From an uncultured Mycoplasmatota bacterium (lineage in GTDB: Bacteria > Bacillota_I > Bacilli_A > RF39 > UBA660): a DNA stretch of 9,189 bases. The notes beneath the pieces are model-generated. The model saw nothing but the letters and a program-made list of their open reading frames with translations. It was not told the DNA's origin and did no database searches. The translations under genes were made by a program, and so were the position numbers. The stretch lies in the NCBI GenBank assembly GCA_900554315.1, contig USGP01000034.1, forward strand, positions 1-9,189, written 5' to 3'. Shown piece after piece: positions 1 through 7,018 of this stretch (positions are counted from its first letter, which is position 1; the number at the start of each line of letters is the position of its first letter).

Positions 1-14
1 AGGGAGTTAGCTCA

Positions 15-746
15 ATGAAAAAATTCAAAGGTTCTGGATTATTAATTATGACTATCATTTCAGCTGGTATTGCAGGTTTGATTGCAGTTTCTTTGGCTAA
101 GGTTAATCACTTAACCTTTAGTGGTCTTAATTCTAGTCAGATAGCTATGCAAGCGCAGCAATATGCAGAGTCTAAAATGGAGTTATTAAAAAATAATAGT
201 TATGATAATCTTATTGCTCAAAAAAAAGAAAAGATTGAGTTTTCAAACGGATATTATGATGAAGTTTTAGTTTCTTCTCAAACTGGACCTAACAACAAAG
301 TTTATAAAGATGTAACTGTTAATGTTTTTAAGGATGAAAACTCTATTTCTAGTTGTAGTCTTAATCGTCGTTTTTATAAAACTTCTGAAAAGTCAAACGA
401 TTTTTGTAAGTCATATTTAATAGATAAAAATGGTAGTATATCTTTTATTGCACCTTCTGATATTAGTAAAATATCTGTTTTGTGTACTACTAATTGGAAG
501 CAAAATTGGGGTGCGTCTAATTCTGGCGTTAATACAGTTAATATCGGAAATTTCGGAAAGCTAGTAATGGATATTCAAGTTAGTAGAGGTGGTAGTAAGG
601 GGCATGGTTGGCAATATCCTGGTGCAAAGTCAGCTGCTGGTAGTTTCAATGTTGATATTGCAGAAGGTAGTAATATTACAATTTCAACTAATAGTACCGG
701 CGGATGGGAAGTAGAAAATACTGCTATTTTATTAGTATTTTCTTAG
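15..746 (+). CDS. PilV-like minor type IV pilin with C-terminal adhesin-like domain
   Basis: Secreted minor pilin, probably part of a type IV-like pilus used in surface attachment or mating-pair contact. Residues 1-8 are a short basic leader (KKFKG then SG), residues 9-30 a hydrophobic helix, and residues 35-65 a polar helix (AMQAQQYAESKMELL), the layout of type IV pilin N-termini. The usual Glu at mature position 5 is missing; cleavage could follow Gly6 or Gly8. From about residue 130 a Gly/Ser/Asn-rich beta-type region containing WKQNWG and GHGWQYPG looks like a separate tip or binding domain, as in PilV proteins of conjugative plasmids. Cysteines 114, 131 and 157 could form a disulfide. 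AGGGAG at 1-6 is the ribosome binding site. The gene is followed after 19 nt by a second pilin-like gene and then the peptidase, so it is likely one operon that starts outside the window. The pilin fold is fairly clear; the PilV assignment is by resemblance. Confidence 0.7.
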   Translation: MKKFKGSGLLIMTIISAGIAGLIAVSLAKVNHLTFSGLNSSQIAMQAQQYAESKMELLKNNSYDNLIAQKKEKIEFSNGYYDEVLVSSQTGPNNKVYKDVTVNVFKDENSISSCSLNRRFYKTSEKSNDFCKSYLIDKNGSISFIAPSDISKISVLCTTNWKQNWGASNSGVNTVNIGNFGKLVMDIQVSRGGSKGHGWQYPGAKSAAGSFNVDIAEGSNITISTNSTGGWEVENTAILLVFS

Positions 747-765
747 AAAGGAGTTTTTATGGTAA

Positions 766-1119
766 ATGCTTATTAAACTAATTATAGCTTTAGCTATTGG
801 CTCTATAATGCTTAGTTATAATGGAAGTGGAACAAGTAACATTAAGAATAGCGTTAGTGACACTTTTTTAACTTCTAATTCTGTAATGCTTGATAAGGCT
901 ATAGTGTCATATTACTGTAATCATCATGGTTCATTACCTGATAAGCTTGATGCTGATACATTGATTGTTATGGGAATGCAGGACATGGATTTATCGAAAT
1001 TTAAGTATACTAAGGTCTCAGATAGGCAATTTAAGCTTGAAATAACATTAAGTAATTCTAAAACTATAACTTCTGCTCATAGTAATACGGAGCTATTTGT
1101 TCCACCGGAGGTAAATTGA
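766..1119 (+). CDS. Small type IV pilin-like protein, leader cleavage site not visible
   Basis: Probable minor pilin or pseudopilin. Residues 1-17 (MLIKLIIALAIGSIML) match the hydrophobic pilin N-helix normally written LIELLIVLAI, with Lys in place of the invariant Glu. Residues 43-70 (LDKAIVSYYCNHHGSLPDKL) match the short globular domain of minor pilins, where a helix is followed by a G-x-LP turn. No glycine or basic leader precedes the helix, so a prepilin peptidase would have nothing obvious to cut. The ribosome binding site AAAGGAG (747-753) is 12 nt from this ATG but only 5 nt from an out-of-frame ATG at 759, which reads five codons to a stop. A TAA at 763-765 lies directly upstream in frame. 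A one-base indel may therefore have removed the true leader, or coupling through the five-codon frame may be used. The stop overlaps the next start (TGATG). Confidence 0.6.
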   Translation: MLIKLIIALAIGSIMLSYNGSGTSNIKNSVSDTFLTSNSVMLDKAIVSYYCNHHGSLPDKLDADTLIVMGMQDMDLSKFKYTKVSDRQFKLEITLSNSKTITSAHSNTELFVPPEVN

Positions 1120-1643
1120 TGATTTGGATAGATGTTTTTATTGCTGCTATGTTGATTCTAATAGCAATTGTAGATTTAAAACATAAATACATTTATACTG
1201 TTCATCTTATTATTGTATTTGTTTTTAGCATCCTTCATCATTTAGGCCATGATTATTTACCTTATTTCATAGGTGGTATAGTTGGTTTTTCAATAGGCTA
1301 CTTAATCTATAAGATAGCCTATTGGTATTACAAGGATGAAGCTTTTGGTTTTGGAGATGTATTGTTATTAGGTGTTTTAGGTTTTTACTTCGGCTGGCCA
1401 TCATTCATTAATTATTTTGCTGTAACATATCTTGTATTTGGCTGGTTAGCTATTTTTAGTTTGATTTTTGTTTCTTGGAAAGATTTTAAGAAAATTTCTT
1501 TACCAATGGCTCCTATATATGTGAGTGGTGCTTTTTTGTTTAAGTTTTGGGGATGCCCAACTTTATTAAAAGCTTATTATGATACTTGTATTTATATTTC
1601 TGCTGCAATATATAAAATAACTATGTTTTTCGTATTGTTATAA
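1119..1643 (+). CDS. Prepilin peptidase (A24 family), short form without methylase domain
   Basis: Integral membrane aspartyl protease that removes prepilin leaders at the inner membrane. Counting from this ATG, the two catalytic aspartates are Asp19 in IAIVDLKHKYI and Asp80 in GFGDVLLLGVLG, the GxGD signature of the A24 family. There are about five or six hydrophobic segments through the 174 residues. The N-terminal cysteine-rich N-methyltransferase domain of bifunctional PilD enzymes is absent, as in TadV/CpaA and plasmid-borne PilU types. The ATG at 1119 is preferred to a TTG at 1116 because GGAGGT at 1107-1112 is 6 nt from the ATG, and because the ATG overlaps the previous stop as TGATG, a sign of translational coupling. 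Its substrates are presumably the two pilin-like proteins encoded just upstream. Confidence 0.85.
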   Translation: MIWIDVFIAAMLILIAIVDLKHKYIYTVHLIIVFVFSILHHLGHDYLPYFIGGIVGFSIGYLIYKIAYWYYKDEAFGFGDVLLLGVLGFYFGWPSFINYFAVTYLVFGWLAIFSLIFVSWKDFKKISLPMAPIYVSGAFLFKFWGCPTLLKAYYDTCIYISAAIYKITMFFVLL

Positions 1644-1727
1644 GGAGTTTTATTTTAAAATCTGTTCTTTATTCTGATAAGTATATAGTATAAATCATCG
1701 TATTGATAATTTAGTGATTGCTTTGCT

Positions 1728-1764
1728 AAATTTCATTCGCTAGAATTATTTCTGAAATTTTTTT
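1728..1764 (+). terminator. Weak AT-rich hairpin with T-run, possible terminator of the pilin operon
   Basis: AAATTTCA at 1728-1735 pairs with TGAAATTT at 1753-1760 and is followed by four more T (T-run 1758-1764). The 17-nt loop holds a 3-bp TTC/GAA mini-stem. The stem is all A-T but for one G-C pair, so it is weak, and termination is inferred from position only, between the peptidase gene and a separately read hypothetical gene. The rest of 1644-1815 shows only an orphan AAGGAG at 1643-1648 with no ATG behind it. Confidence 0.3.
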
Positions 1765-1815
1765 GATTAGAGGTCTTATGGATTTATTTTATTATTATTA
1801 ATTTGGGGGTACTTT

Positions 1816-2202
1816 ATGTTAAAAACTTCTACTGCAAAAAAAGACATTATTGAATCTTTATTAAAATCTGAATTAGGTTTTGTTCTATTAAAATCTGATG
1901 GAACTAGTATATATGATAGTATGCTATCAGAAAGTTTATTTAAAGAAAAGCTTAATATGAAAACTGATAACCTATCCATTGATTACTTATTGTTTTTCCT
2001 TAGATACACTTCCACTATTTCAGAAGATTTTTCTTTGAGCTTTTCACGTTCCAAAGCTGTGTTAGAACTATTTAAACGTTGGGATAAAGCTGGTTATAAT
2101 CTCCATAAGTCAAGCACCCCTTATGGCTGTAAAACATTTATTCAATATCTTGACAGTATTGAATATCTCGAAGCTGATTATATTATCTTCAGATTAAGTT
2201 AA
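1816..2202 (+). CDS. Hypothetical protein, 128 aa
   Basis: I do not recognise the family. The product is a soluble, mixed-charge protein of 128 residues, with likely helices at 5-20 and 80-95 and no signal peptide or convincing membrane span. Residues 54-64 (SIDYLLFFLRY) are hydrophobic but too short and interrupted to be a clear membrane segment. GGGGGT at 1804-1809, 6 nt before the ATG, is a plausible ribosome binding site. The gene stands alone between the pilin operon and topB and reads in the same direction. Its codon use resembles the surrounding AT-rich genes. The opposite strand is open for about 200 nt here, but that frame has no ribosome binding site and is judged a shadow. Confidence 0.55.
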   Translation: MLKTSTAKKDIIESLLKSELGFVLLKSDGTSIYDSMLSESLFKEKLNMKTDNLSIDYLLFFLRYTSTISEDFSLSFSRSKAVLELFKRWDKAGYNLHKSSTPYGCKTFIQYLDSIEYLEADYIIFRLS

Positions 2203-2411
2203 AATGAACTTAAAATCGGAACTATAACTATAATATTAATATAATACTCTATTTTTATATCTTTAAATTGATTGTGAGCGTTTTTTTAATGGTTGGCTTA
2301 TACTTCTATCTTATTTACCATTAAAACTCGTTATAAGCTAATTTTGTGCGTATTTTAAGGTTTGTACTTAAAATTTGGTATTTTTTATAAAAAAAGGAGG
2401 TTGAAAGAGGT
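2203..2411 (+). promoter_or_regulatory. topB leader: TATAAT boxes and a 10-bp inverted repeat
   Basis: This 209-nt gap has no gene. It holds two TATAAT boxes (2229-2234 and 2240-2245) with only poor -35 partners, then an inverted repeat with arms TTTTAATGGT (2284-2293) and ACCATTAAAA (2317-2326) around a 23-nt spacer. A further 7-bp pair, GCTTATA (2296-2302) and TATAAGC (2332-2338), overlaps it, so alternative folds are possible. GGAGG at 2396-2400 is the topB ribosome binding site. A promoter near 2240 with a hairpin-bearing leader of about 160 nt is plausible but unproven. Confidence 0.35.
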
Positions 2412-4679
2412 ATGAAACTATATATTTGTGAAAAACCATCACTTGCAGCTGCCTTAGCCTCTGCTTTGGGTAAGGCAGAAAAAAAAGATGGTTATTATGA
2501 GGTTAACGGAGATACTGTCGCTTGGCTTAGAGGTCATATAATGAGACTTTTAGATGCTAAGGAATATGATTCCTCTTATTCTAACTGGCGTTATGATATA
2601 TTACCCATAGTTCCCAATCCGTGGAAAAAAGCGGTGTATACAGATTGCTTGTCTATTTTTAAAACTATCAAAGTGCTACATAAAAAAGCTGATGAAGTTA
2701 TCAATGTAGGTGATCCTGATCGTGAAGGTCAATTACTGGTAGATGAAGTTCTTGTTGAGTTGAAAAATAAATTACCTACTAAACGTCTTTTTATTAATGC
2801 TATGGATAAAACCACTATTGAACGTGCTTTATCTAAGGTGGAAGACAATAACTCAGAGAAAAACAGAAATATGTATTATTCTGCTTTGGGTAGATCTTAT
2901 ACAGATTGGATTCTTGGAATTAATGCTACTGTTAAATATTCATTAGATTCTGGTAAAAAATTACCTGTTGGACGTGTAAAAGTCCCTATCCTATCTCTTG
3001 TATACAGAAGAAATTTAGAGATTGATAATTTTAAGAGTGTAAAGCATTACGGTCTAACTGCTTATTTCCGTACTAATGATTCCCTTCCATTTGCAGCAGT
3101 GTGGAAACCTAAAGAAGATATTCTAGATGAAGCTGGTAGATTAACTAATATCCTAGATGTACGAGAAGCTGAGCAAAAGGTATGTGGTAAACCTGGTATC
3201 GTAATTAAGTGTGACACTGTCGAAAAAACGGAAGCTGCTCCTCTTCCTTTTAGCCTTTCTACTTTGCAGCGTGCTGCTGGTCCAGCTTTAGGATTTAGTC
3301 CATCAAAAACTTTAGATGTTGCTCAAAAGCTATATGAAAAAAAATTAACTACCTATCCTCGTTCTGATTGTAATTATCTTCCTGAAGAACAACTTTCTGA
3401 TGCATCTGTTGTTTTGGATAATCTTAAATTAACTGGTAGTAATGATTTATTAAATTGGTCCCAAGGTGCTAATATTTCCATTAAAAGTAAAGCCTTTAAT
3501 ACTTCTAAAACAGATGCTCACCATGGCATTATTCCAACTGTTGAACGTATTGATATCAATACGTTATCTAAAGATGAGCAAAATTTATATCTTATGATTG
3601 CCAAAAGATATATTTTGCAATTCTATCCTATTCATGTATTTGATGAAACTGTTGCTGAAATTGATTGTGAAGGTGAATTGTTCGTAGCTAAGGGTAAAGT
3701 AATCAAAGAAAACGGATGGAAGTCTATTGAAAAGGATTCTGAAAAGAAAGAGACTAAAGATAATTATAGTAAAGTAAAAGAGCTGCCTCCTTTAGATGTT
3801 AATACTAATCTTATAATGAGTTCTAATAGTATTAATGAAAAAAATACAACTCCCCCTGCTCGTTTTACACTAGATACGTTAATTGGTGCAATGACTAATG
3901 CTCATAAATACGTTAAAGATGCTTCTCTTAAAGATACTCTAAAATCAGTTAAGGGTATTGGAACTGAGGCTACTCGTAGTACAACATTAGATGATCTCTT
4001 AAAAGTCGGTATGCTTATCGAAAAAGAAAACGAGAAGAAGAAAAAAGAACTCTATGTTAGTGAAAGCGCTAAAGAATTAATCGAATGTCTACCTGATGAA
4101 TTGACTTATCCAGACAAAACCGCACTACTGGAGATTGAATTAGATAAGGTCGCTAAAGGCGAATTAACTCTAGAAGCTTTAATGGAAGCAGAAGTGGCTT
4201 ATACTACTGAATTAATGAAACGTCCTAGTCAATTTACTGATAAACCTGTTTCAGATTGCAATGATGGTCCTGAGTGCCCTATTTGTAAAAAAGGTCATTT
4301 AGTTCAGAAGTCAGGAAAATTTGGTAAATTTTGGAGTTGCAATTCTTGTAAGCTTACTTTTGACGATATAAAAAATAAACCGGCCGCTTATGCTTGTCCT
4401 ATTTGTGGCAAAGGTCATTTAAAACGCAAAAAGAGTAAAGATGGCAGTTATTTTTGGTCTTGTAGTGAGTATGTTAATGGTTGTAAAGCTTCATTTTCTG
4501 AAAATAAACAATCACCATATATTAAAATTTGTCCAGAATGTAACGAAGGTTATCTGAAGAAATGGTCTGGCCAATATGGTGATTATTATAGATGTGCTAA
4601 ATGTGGTCAATCTTATGGTGTAACTAAAACAGGACTTCCTGATTTAGATAAAAATAAGAAAAAAGGTGATAAAGTATGA
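2412..4679 (+). CDS. topB: DNA topoisomerase III (type IA), mobile-element type
   Basis: Type IA topoisomerase that passes one DNA strand through a transient single-strand break. It probably helps resolve replication or transfer intermediates of the element. The TOPRIM domain spans about 1-135, with Glu7 in ICEKPS and the metal-binding set Asp101-x-Asp103-x-Glu105 in GDPDREG. The central domain has LGRSYTDWILGINAT (159-173) and PVGRVKVPILSLV (185-197). The active-site tyrosine is Tyr315 in TTYPRSDC, and TDAHHGIIPT (367-376) and GIGTEATR (515-522) are also typical. Three zinc ribbons follow with cysteine pairs at 622/625 and 643/646, 662/665 and 684/691, and 707/710 and 728/731. Zinc ribbons are usual in plasmid and ICE TopB copies. 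GGAGG at 2396-2400 lies 11 nt before the ATG. The stop overlaps ssb by 4 nt (ATGA), so the two are co-translated. Confidence 0.95.
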   Translation: MKLYICEKPSLAAALASALGKAEKKDGYYEVNGDTVAWLRGHIMRLLDAKEYDSSYSNWRYDILPIVPNPWKKAVYTDCLSIFKTIKVLHKKADEVINVGDPDREGQLLVDEVLVELKNKLPTKRLFINAMDKTTIERALSKVEDNNSEKNRNMYYSALGRSYTDWILGINATVKYSLDSGKKLPVGRVKVPILSLVYRRNLEIDNFKSVKHYGLTAYFRTNDSLPFAAVWKPKEDILDEAGRLTNILDVREAEQKVCGKPGIVIKCDTVEKTEAAPLPFSLSTLQRAAGPALGFSPSKTLDVAQKLYEKKLTTYPRSDCNYLPEEQLSDASVVLDNLKLTGSNDLLNWSQGANISIKSKAFNTSKTDAHHGIIPTVERIDINTLSKDEQNLYLMIAKRYILQFYPIHVFDETVAEIDCEGELFVAKGKVIKENGWKSIEKDSEKKETKDNYSKVKELPPLDVNTNLIMSSNSINEKNTTPPARFTLDTLIGAMTNAHKYVKDASLKDTLKSVKGIGTEATRSTTLDDLLKVGMLIEKENEKKKKELYVSESAKELIECLPDELTYPDKTALLEIELDKVAKGELTLEALMEAEVAYTTELMKRPSQFTDKPVSDCNDGPECPICKKGHLVQKSGKFGKFWSCNSCKLTFDDIKNKPAAYACPICGKGHLKRKKSKDGSYFWSCSEYVNGCKASFSENKQSPYIKICPECNEGYLKKWSGQYGDYYRCAKCGQSYGVTKTGLPDLDKNKKKGDKV

Positions 4680-5131
4680 ATAATGTTCAATTAATGGGTA
4701 GACTAGTTGCTGATCCGGTTCTTCGCACTTTTAAAAGCGGTGCTAAATTAGCTAATTTTACTGTAGCCTGTAAGAGACCTTATATTATCGAAGGTCAGCC
4801 GACTACGGATTTTATCCCTTGTATCGTTTGGGGTAAACGAGCTGAAATTATCTGTAAGTATTTTGCTAAAGGCATGCGAATCTTGGTTACTCGTGGTTCT
4901 ATTCAAGTATCCAGCTACGAAAAAGAGGGCCGTAAACGATATTCTCAAAACTGCGTAATACATGACTTTGAGTTTGTAAGTAATAAACAAGATTCCACTA
5001 TCAACAGTAAGGATACAGATTGGGATAAAATCTCCAGTGATGAAGTTGATTGGAGTAAGATTTCTAGTGAAGAAGTAGATGCTATTTACAAAGCAAGCAT
5101 GGCAGAGTTCGAGAAAAACATCAATTCATAA
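4676..5131 (+). CDS. ssb: Single-stranded DNA-binding protein
   Basis: Binds single-stranded DNA during replication or transfer. The OB fold covers residues 1-101, with the family signature MNNVQLMGRLVADPVLR at the start, then ANFTVACKR, FIPCIVWGKRAEI and KGMRILVTRGSIQVSSYE. The tail is unusual. The normal C-terminal tip ending DDDIPF, which recruits partner proteins, is absent. The tail instead has a tandem acidic repeat, DWDKISSDEVD (115-125) and DWSKISSEEVD (125-135), and ends FEKNINS. The start overlaps the topB stop by 4 nt and AAGGTGA inside topB acts as ribosome binding site. Paired topB and ssb are a common feature of conjugative elements, so this is probably the element's own SSB rather than the host's housekeeping copy. 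Confidence 0.93.
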   Translation: MNNVQLMGRLVADPVLRTFKSGAKLANFTVACKRPYIIEGQPTTDFIPCIVWGKRAEIICKYFAKGMRILVTRGSIQVSSYEKEGRKRYSQNCVIHDFEFVSNKQDSTINSKDTDWDKISSDEVDWSKISSEEVDAIYKASMAEFEKNINS

Positions 5132-5132
5132 A

Positions 5133-5170
5133 AAATGGCGGATGTAAGATCATTCTTACATCCGCCATTT
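5133..5170. terminator. Bidirectional intrinsic terminator between ssb and the convergent membrane gene
   Basis: A perfect 16-bp stem (5133-5148 with 5155-5170) closes a 6-nt loop. Its G-C rich core is GGCGGATG. It starts 2 nt after the ssb stop and ends 8 nt before the stop of the convergent gene. The A-run at 5131-5135 gives a T-run on the minus strand, and the plus strand has TTTATT after the stem, so it can act in both directions. Confidence 0.85.
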
Positions 5171-5178
5171 ATTCCTCA

Positions 5179-5550
5179 TTATAATAATCTTGCGATTGCA
5201 TGGTATAAAGCATATATAATTAAAGCCCAAAATCCTATTCCTAGAATAATATGAAAATTAGCAATACATACAATAAGTAAAATCGACATAAGTGTGTATG
5301 CTGCACCTTTTGTTACTGTTTCAACTCCATATAAATGACACAAGTATGCGACAGCCAGACCTAGGCTAATGTATTTGTATCTGTTTCTTACAATATGGCA
5401 TAGAATCCAATATATCATCTGAAATGGTGTTACTACAAGAAATTTAATAAATCCATAAATGTTTCCAGCTACGTATTTTATTTCATTAATTATTACTTCT
5501 TCTGTTTTATGATATGCTCTTTCAAGAAAAGTTTCGTTAATTTCTTTCAT
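5179..5550 (-). CDS. Small integral membrane protein of unknown function
   Basis: I do not recognise the family. The 123-residue product begins with a charged, probably amphipathic helix (1-30). Likely membrane segments are at about 33-54 (FIKFLVVTPFQMIYWILCHIV), 60-76 and 84-118, the last long enough for two spans. RNRYK at 55-59 is a short basic loop. The ribosome binding site AGGAGG (complement of 5559-5564) is 8 nt before the ATG. It is the first minus-strand gene of the accessory region. Palindromic repeat A lies 59 nt upstream of its start, and an extended -10 box lies between them. A role in cargo such as immunity, exclusion or defence is possible from context only. Confidence 0.7.
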   Translation of the reverse strand: MKEINETFLERAYHKTEEVIINEIKYVAGNIYGFIKFLVVTPFQMIYWILCHIVRNRYKYISLGLAVAYLCHLYGVETVTKGAAYTLMSILLIVCIANFHIILGIGFWALIIYALYHAIARLL

Positions 5551-5573
5551 CGTTATTTCCTCCTGACCGTAAA

Positions 5574-5582
5574 ATTATATCA
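5574..5582 (-). promoter_or_regulatory. Extended -10 box for the membrane-protein gene
   Basis: On the minus strand TGATATAAT is a consensus extended -10 (TGn-TATAAT). It would place the transcript start about 17 nt before the start codon, just ahead of the AGGAGG site. No good -35 lies 17 nt upstream, which is tolerated with an extended -10. An alternative promoter matching those of repeats B and C has TTGACA in repeat A (complement of 5626-5631) and a poor CATAGT (complement of 5602-5607) 18 nt away, also preceded by TGA. Confidence 0.45.
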
Positions 5583-5608
5583 CTAAAAGTATTTTAATGC
5601 CACTATGT

Positions 5609-5671
5609 CATAATATCTTAGATGTTGTCAAGGAAGAAAGCTTGCGTACCTTGACTGTCTAAGATATTATG
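5609..5671. repeat. 63-nt palindromic repeat, copy A
   Basis: Imperfect palindrome with a perfect 14-bp outer stem (5609-5622 with 5658-5671), a 4/2-nt asymmetric internal loop, a 7-bp inner stem GTCAAGG/CCTTGAC (5627-5633 with 5649-5655) and a 15-nt loop containing AAGCTTGCG. It aligns without gaps to copies B and C and by my count matches copy C at 55 of 63 positions. It lies 59 nt upstream of the minus-strand membrane gene and 70 nt upstream of the plus-strand XseA-like gene. Differences from copy C at positions 3/61 and 9/55 are compensated on both arms, which shows the stem itself is conserved. Confidence 0.85.
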
Positions 5672-5674
5672 GTA

Positions 5675-5703
5675 TTGATTTTTTTTTGAATTTTAGATAT
5701 TAT
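5675..5703 (+). promoter_or_regulatory. Promoter for the XseA-like gene
   Basis: TTGATT (5675-5680) and TATTAT (5698-5703) are separated by 17 nt. The predicted transcript start near 5710 leaves room for the AAAGGA ribosome binding site at 5726-5731. It begins 4 nt after palindromic repeat A, so whatever acts on the repeat could affect this promoter too. Confidence 0.45.
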
Positions 5704-5740
5704 CTCTTTGTAGTTATTTTTATAGAAAGGACTTGATTTT

Positions 5741-6729
5741 ATGGAAGGCATTGTAGATGAAAATGTTAAGTTATTGTCAAAAAAAATCCAAAAATTTAAC
5801 AGTGATAGTGAAAAGGATGAATTTATTTTATCAGGTACTTTATATTCTCTAAAGACAGAAAAAAAAATAATAATGATACTATAGATTCTAGTCGTTGTAG
5901 ATTGTATTTGTCCCCAATGAAATATATTGATATATATATTCCCATTTATCTATTATCTAGAAAGAATCCTTTAAGGCAAAAAACTAAGGTTAATGTTGTT
6001 GGGTATTTGCAAATATATTACAATGACAATTCGATTACGCCTATTTTCCAAATGTATTGTAGGCAGATTAATCCTATCAATGGAAATTTTTCAAACTACA
6101 TTGTAGCAGAAAACGCTTCTCCTAAACCTTTTCCATCTAAATTAAAGCAGATTGCCGTTATTAGTTCTACTGGTAGTGATGGTTATGATGATTTTATAGA
6201 TATTTTATCCGATGAATTACAATCTAAGGTTAAATTTTATCCGGTTAGTTTCGGAAGTTTTAACGCTATCAATGAGATCATCAGCTCTATGAATAAAGCA
6301 GCTGATGATGGTTGTGATATTATCTGTATTGTTCGTGGTGGTGGTGATTCCATAGGTATTAGGTTTGTTTTTGATGATAAAAATCTATGTGATCATATTT
6401 CTGCGTCTAATATTCCAGTTTATATCGGAGTAGGTCATACTAAGGATAAGACAAATGCAGATATTGTTAGCGATGCTCCTTCAGGATGTTATTTTAATAC
6501 ACCTTCTGTTCTTGCTGATTTTATAAATAAATCATATGAATATGCTTATATTAATTATTGTCATCAGAAAGAGTTAAGAGAATTATCTAAACAAGTCCAA
6601 CAAAAATGCGATGAAGATGTTAAAAAACCTAGTAGTAATTCTGAATTTAATCCTTTCGTTGATTCTATACTTAAATTTTTATCTGTTGTTATTTTTTTTG
6701 CTCTTGTTTATTGGTTCTTTTTCAAGTAA
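5741..6729 (+). CDS. XseA-like exonuclease VII large-subunit homologue with C-terminal membrane anchor; -1 frameshift at an A9 run
   Basis: A diverged homologue of the exonuclease VII large subunit, which degrades single-stranded DNA. The reading frame from ATG 5741 (AAAGGA at 5726-5731, 9 nt upstream) stops at 5882, while the rest reads one frame back. The two frames overlap at nine A's (5859-5867), so a -1 slip or one extra A yields a 329-residue protein. In that numbering the N-terminal part (about 25-115) fits an OB-like domain. The catalytic part begins at IAVISSTGSDGYDDF (about 138) and has IVRGGGDS (Arg199) and GVGHTKDKT (His233, Asp236), residues that correspond to conserved XseA positions. 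The usual long coiled-coil C-terminus that binds XseB is replaced by about 50 polar residues and a membrane helix (about 307-328, ending WFFFK). No xseB lies nearby. The gene may be slippage-controlled, a recent pseudogene, or a sequencing artefact; the TTG at 5902 has no ribosome binding site. Confidence 0.7.
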
Positions 6730-6735
6730 ACTTCA

Positions 6736-6781
6736 TAAAGCAATAAGCCCTGCAATACTCATTGCAGGGCTTATTGCTTTA
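6736..6781. terminator. Strong bidirectional terminator hairpin
   Basis: A perfect 21-bp stem (6736-6756 with 6761-6781) with a 4-nt loop ACTC. The core is AAGCCCTGCAAT. It starts 6 nt after the XseA-like stop and ends 5 nt before the stop of the convergent minus-strand operon. Flanking A and T runs inside the stem ends supply a short T-tract in both directions. Confidence 0.85.
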
Positions 6782-6786
6782 CTATG

Positions 6787-7017
6787 TTATTTTTGAAATA
6801 GTTCTGGTTCGTTTTCAATGAGATCCTCTGTCAGATATTGGTAACTTAAATTTTCTATACCATATTTACCGTCTTGAATCTCTTTTGCTAATCTACTTCT
6901 AAAAAAAATATCCATTGCTTGATCAATGGGAATTTTTTTAGTTTTTGAGATACAGTTAATTATATTTTCAGTTAGGTTTTCTTTATAGATTTCATTTAAA
7001 TCATCTTTATTAATCAT
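6787..7017 (-). CDS. Small acidic protein, third gene of the DUF3791/DUF3990 module (putative antitoxin)
   Basis: A 76-residue helical protein (ENIINCISKTKKIPIDQAMDIFF, then SRLAKEIQDGKYGIENLSYQYLTEDLIE) with a strongly acidic C-terminal half. Small proteins of this type are often encoded beside DUF3990 proteins; I recognise the arrangement more than the family. The ATG at 7017 is preferred to the in-frame ATG at 7029, because it lies 1 nt after the DUF3990 stop and has GAGGT (complement of 7023-7027) 5 nt upstream, inside the end of the previous gene. Tight coupling suggests a fixed ratio with the DUF3990 protein, as expected for an antitoxin or partner subunit. It is the last gene of the operon and ends at the hairpin 6736-6781. 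Confidence 0.7.
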   Translation of the reverse strand: MINKDDLNEIYKENLTENIINCISKTKKIPIDQAMDIFFRSRLAKEIQDGKYGIENLSYQYLTEDLIENEPELFQK

Positions 7018-7018
7018 T

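Noticed and set aside
1643..1683. AAGGAG after the prepilin peptidase as the start of another small gene
   Set aside because: No ATG, GTG or TTG follows at a usable distance. The frame from an ATT closes after 13 codons.
1776..1979. Open frame on the minus strand inside the hypothetical gene
   Set aside because: No ribosome binding site, low-complexity Ser/Asn/Leu composition, and it is fully covered by a better plus-strand gene.
2362..2391. TTGTAC with an 18-nt spacer to TATAAA as the topB promoter
   Set aside because: The transcript would begin at about the GGAGG site itself, leaving no complete ribosome binding site.
4748..4990. Open frame on the minus strand inside ssb
   Set aside because: It lies wholly within the confidently identified ssb coding region and has no family features.
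6611..6796. Plus-strand frame overlapping the XseA-like 3' end and the terminator
   Set aside because: It reads through the terminator hairpin, has no ribosome binding site, and its leucine-rich run comes from T-rich DNA coding the membrane helix in another frame.
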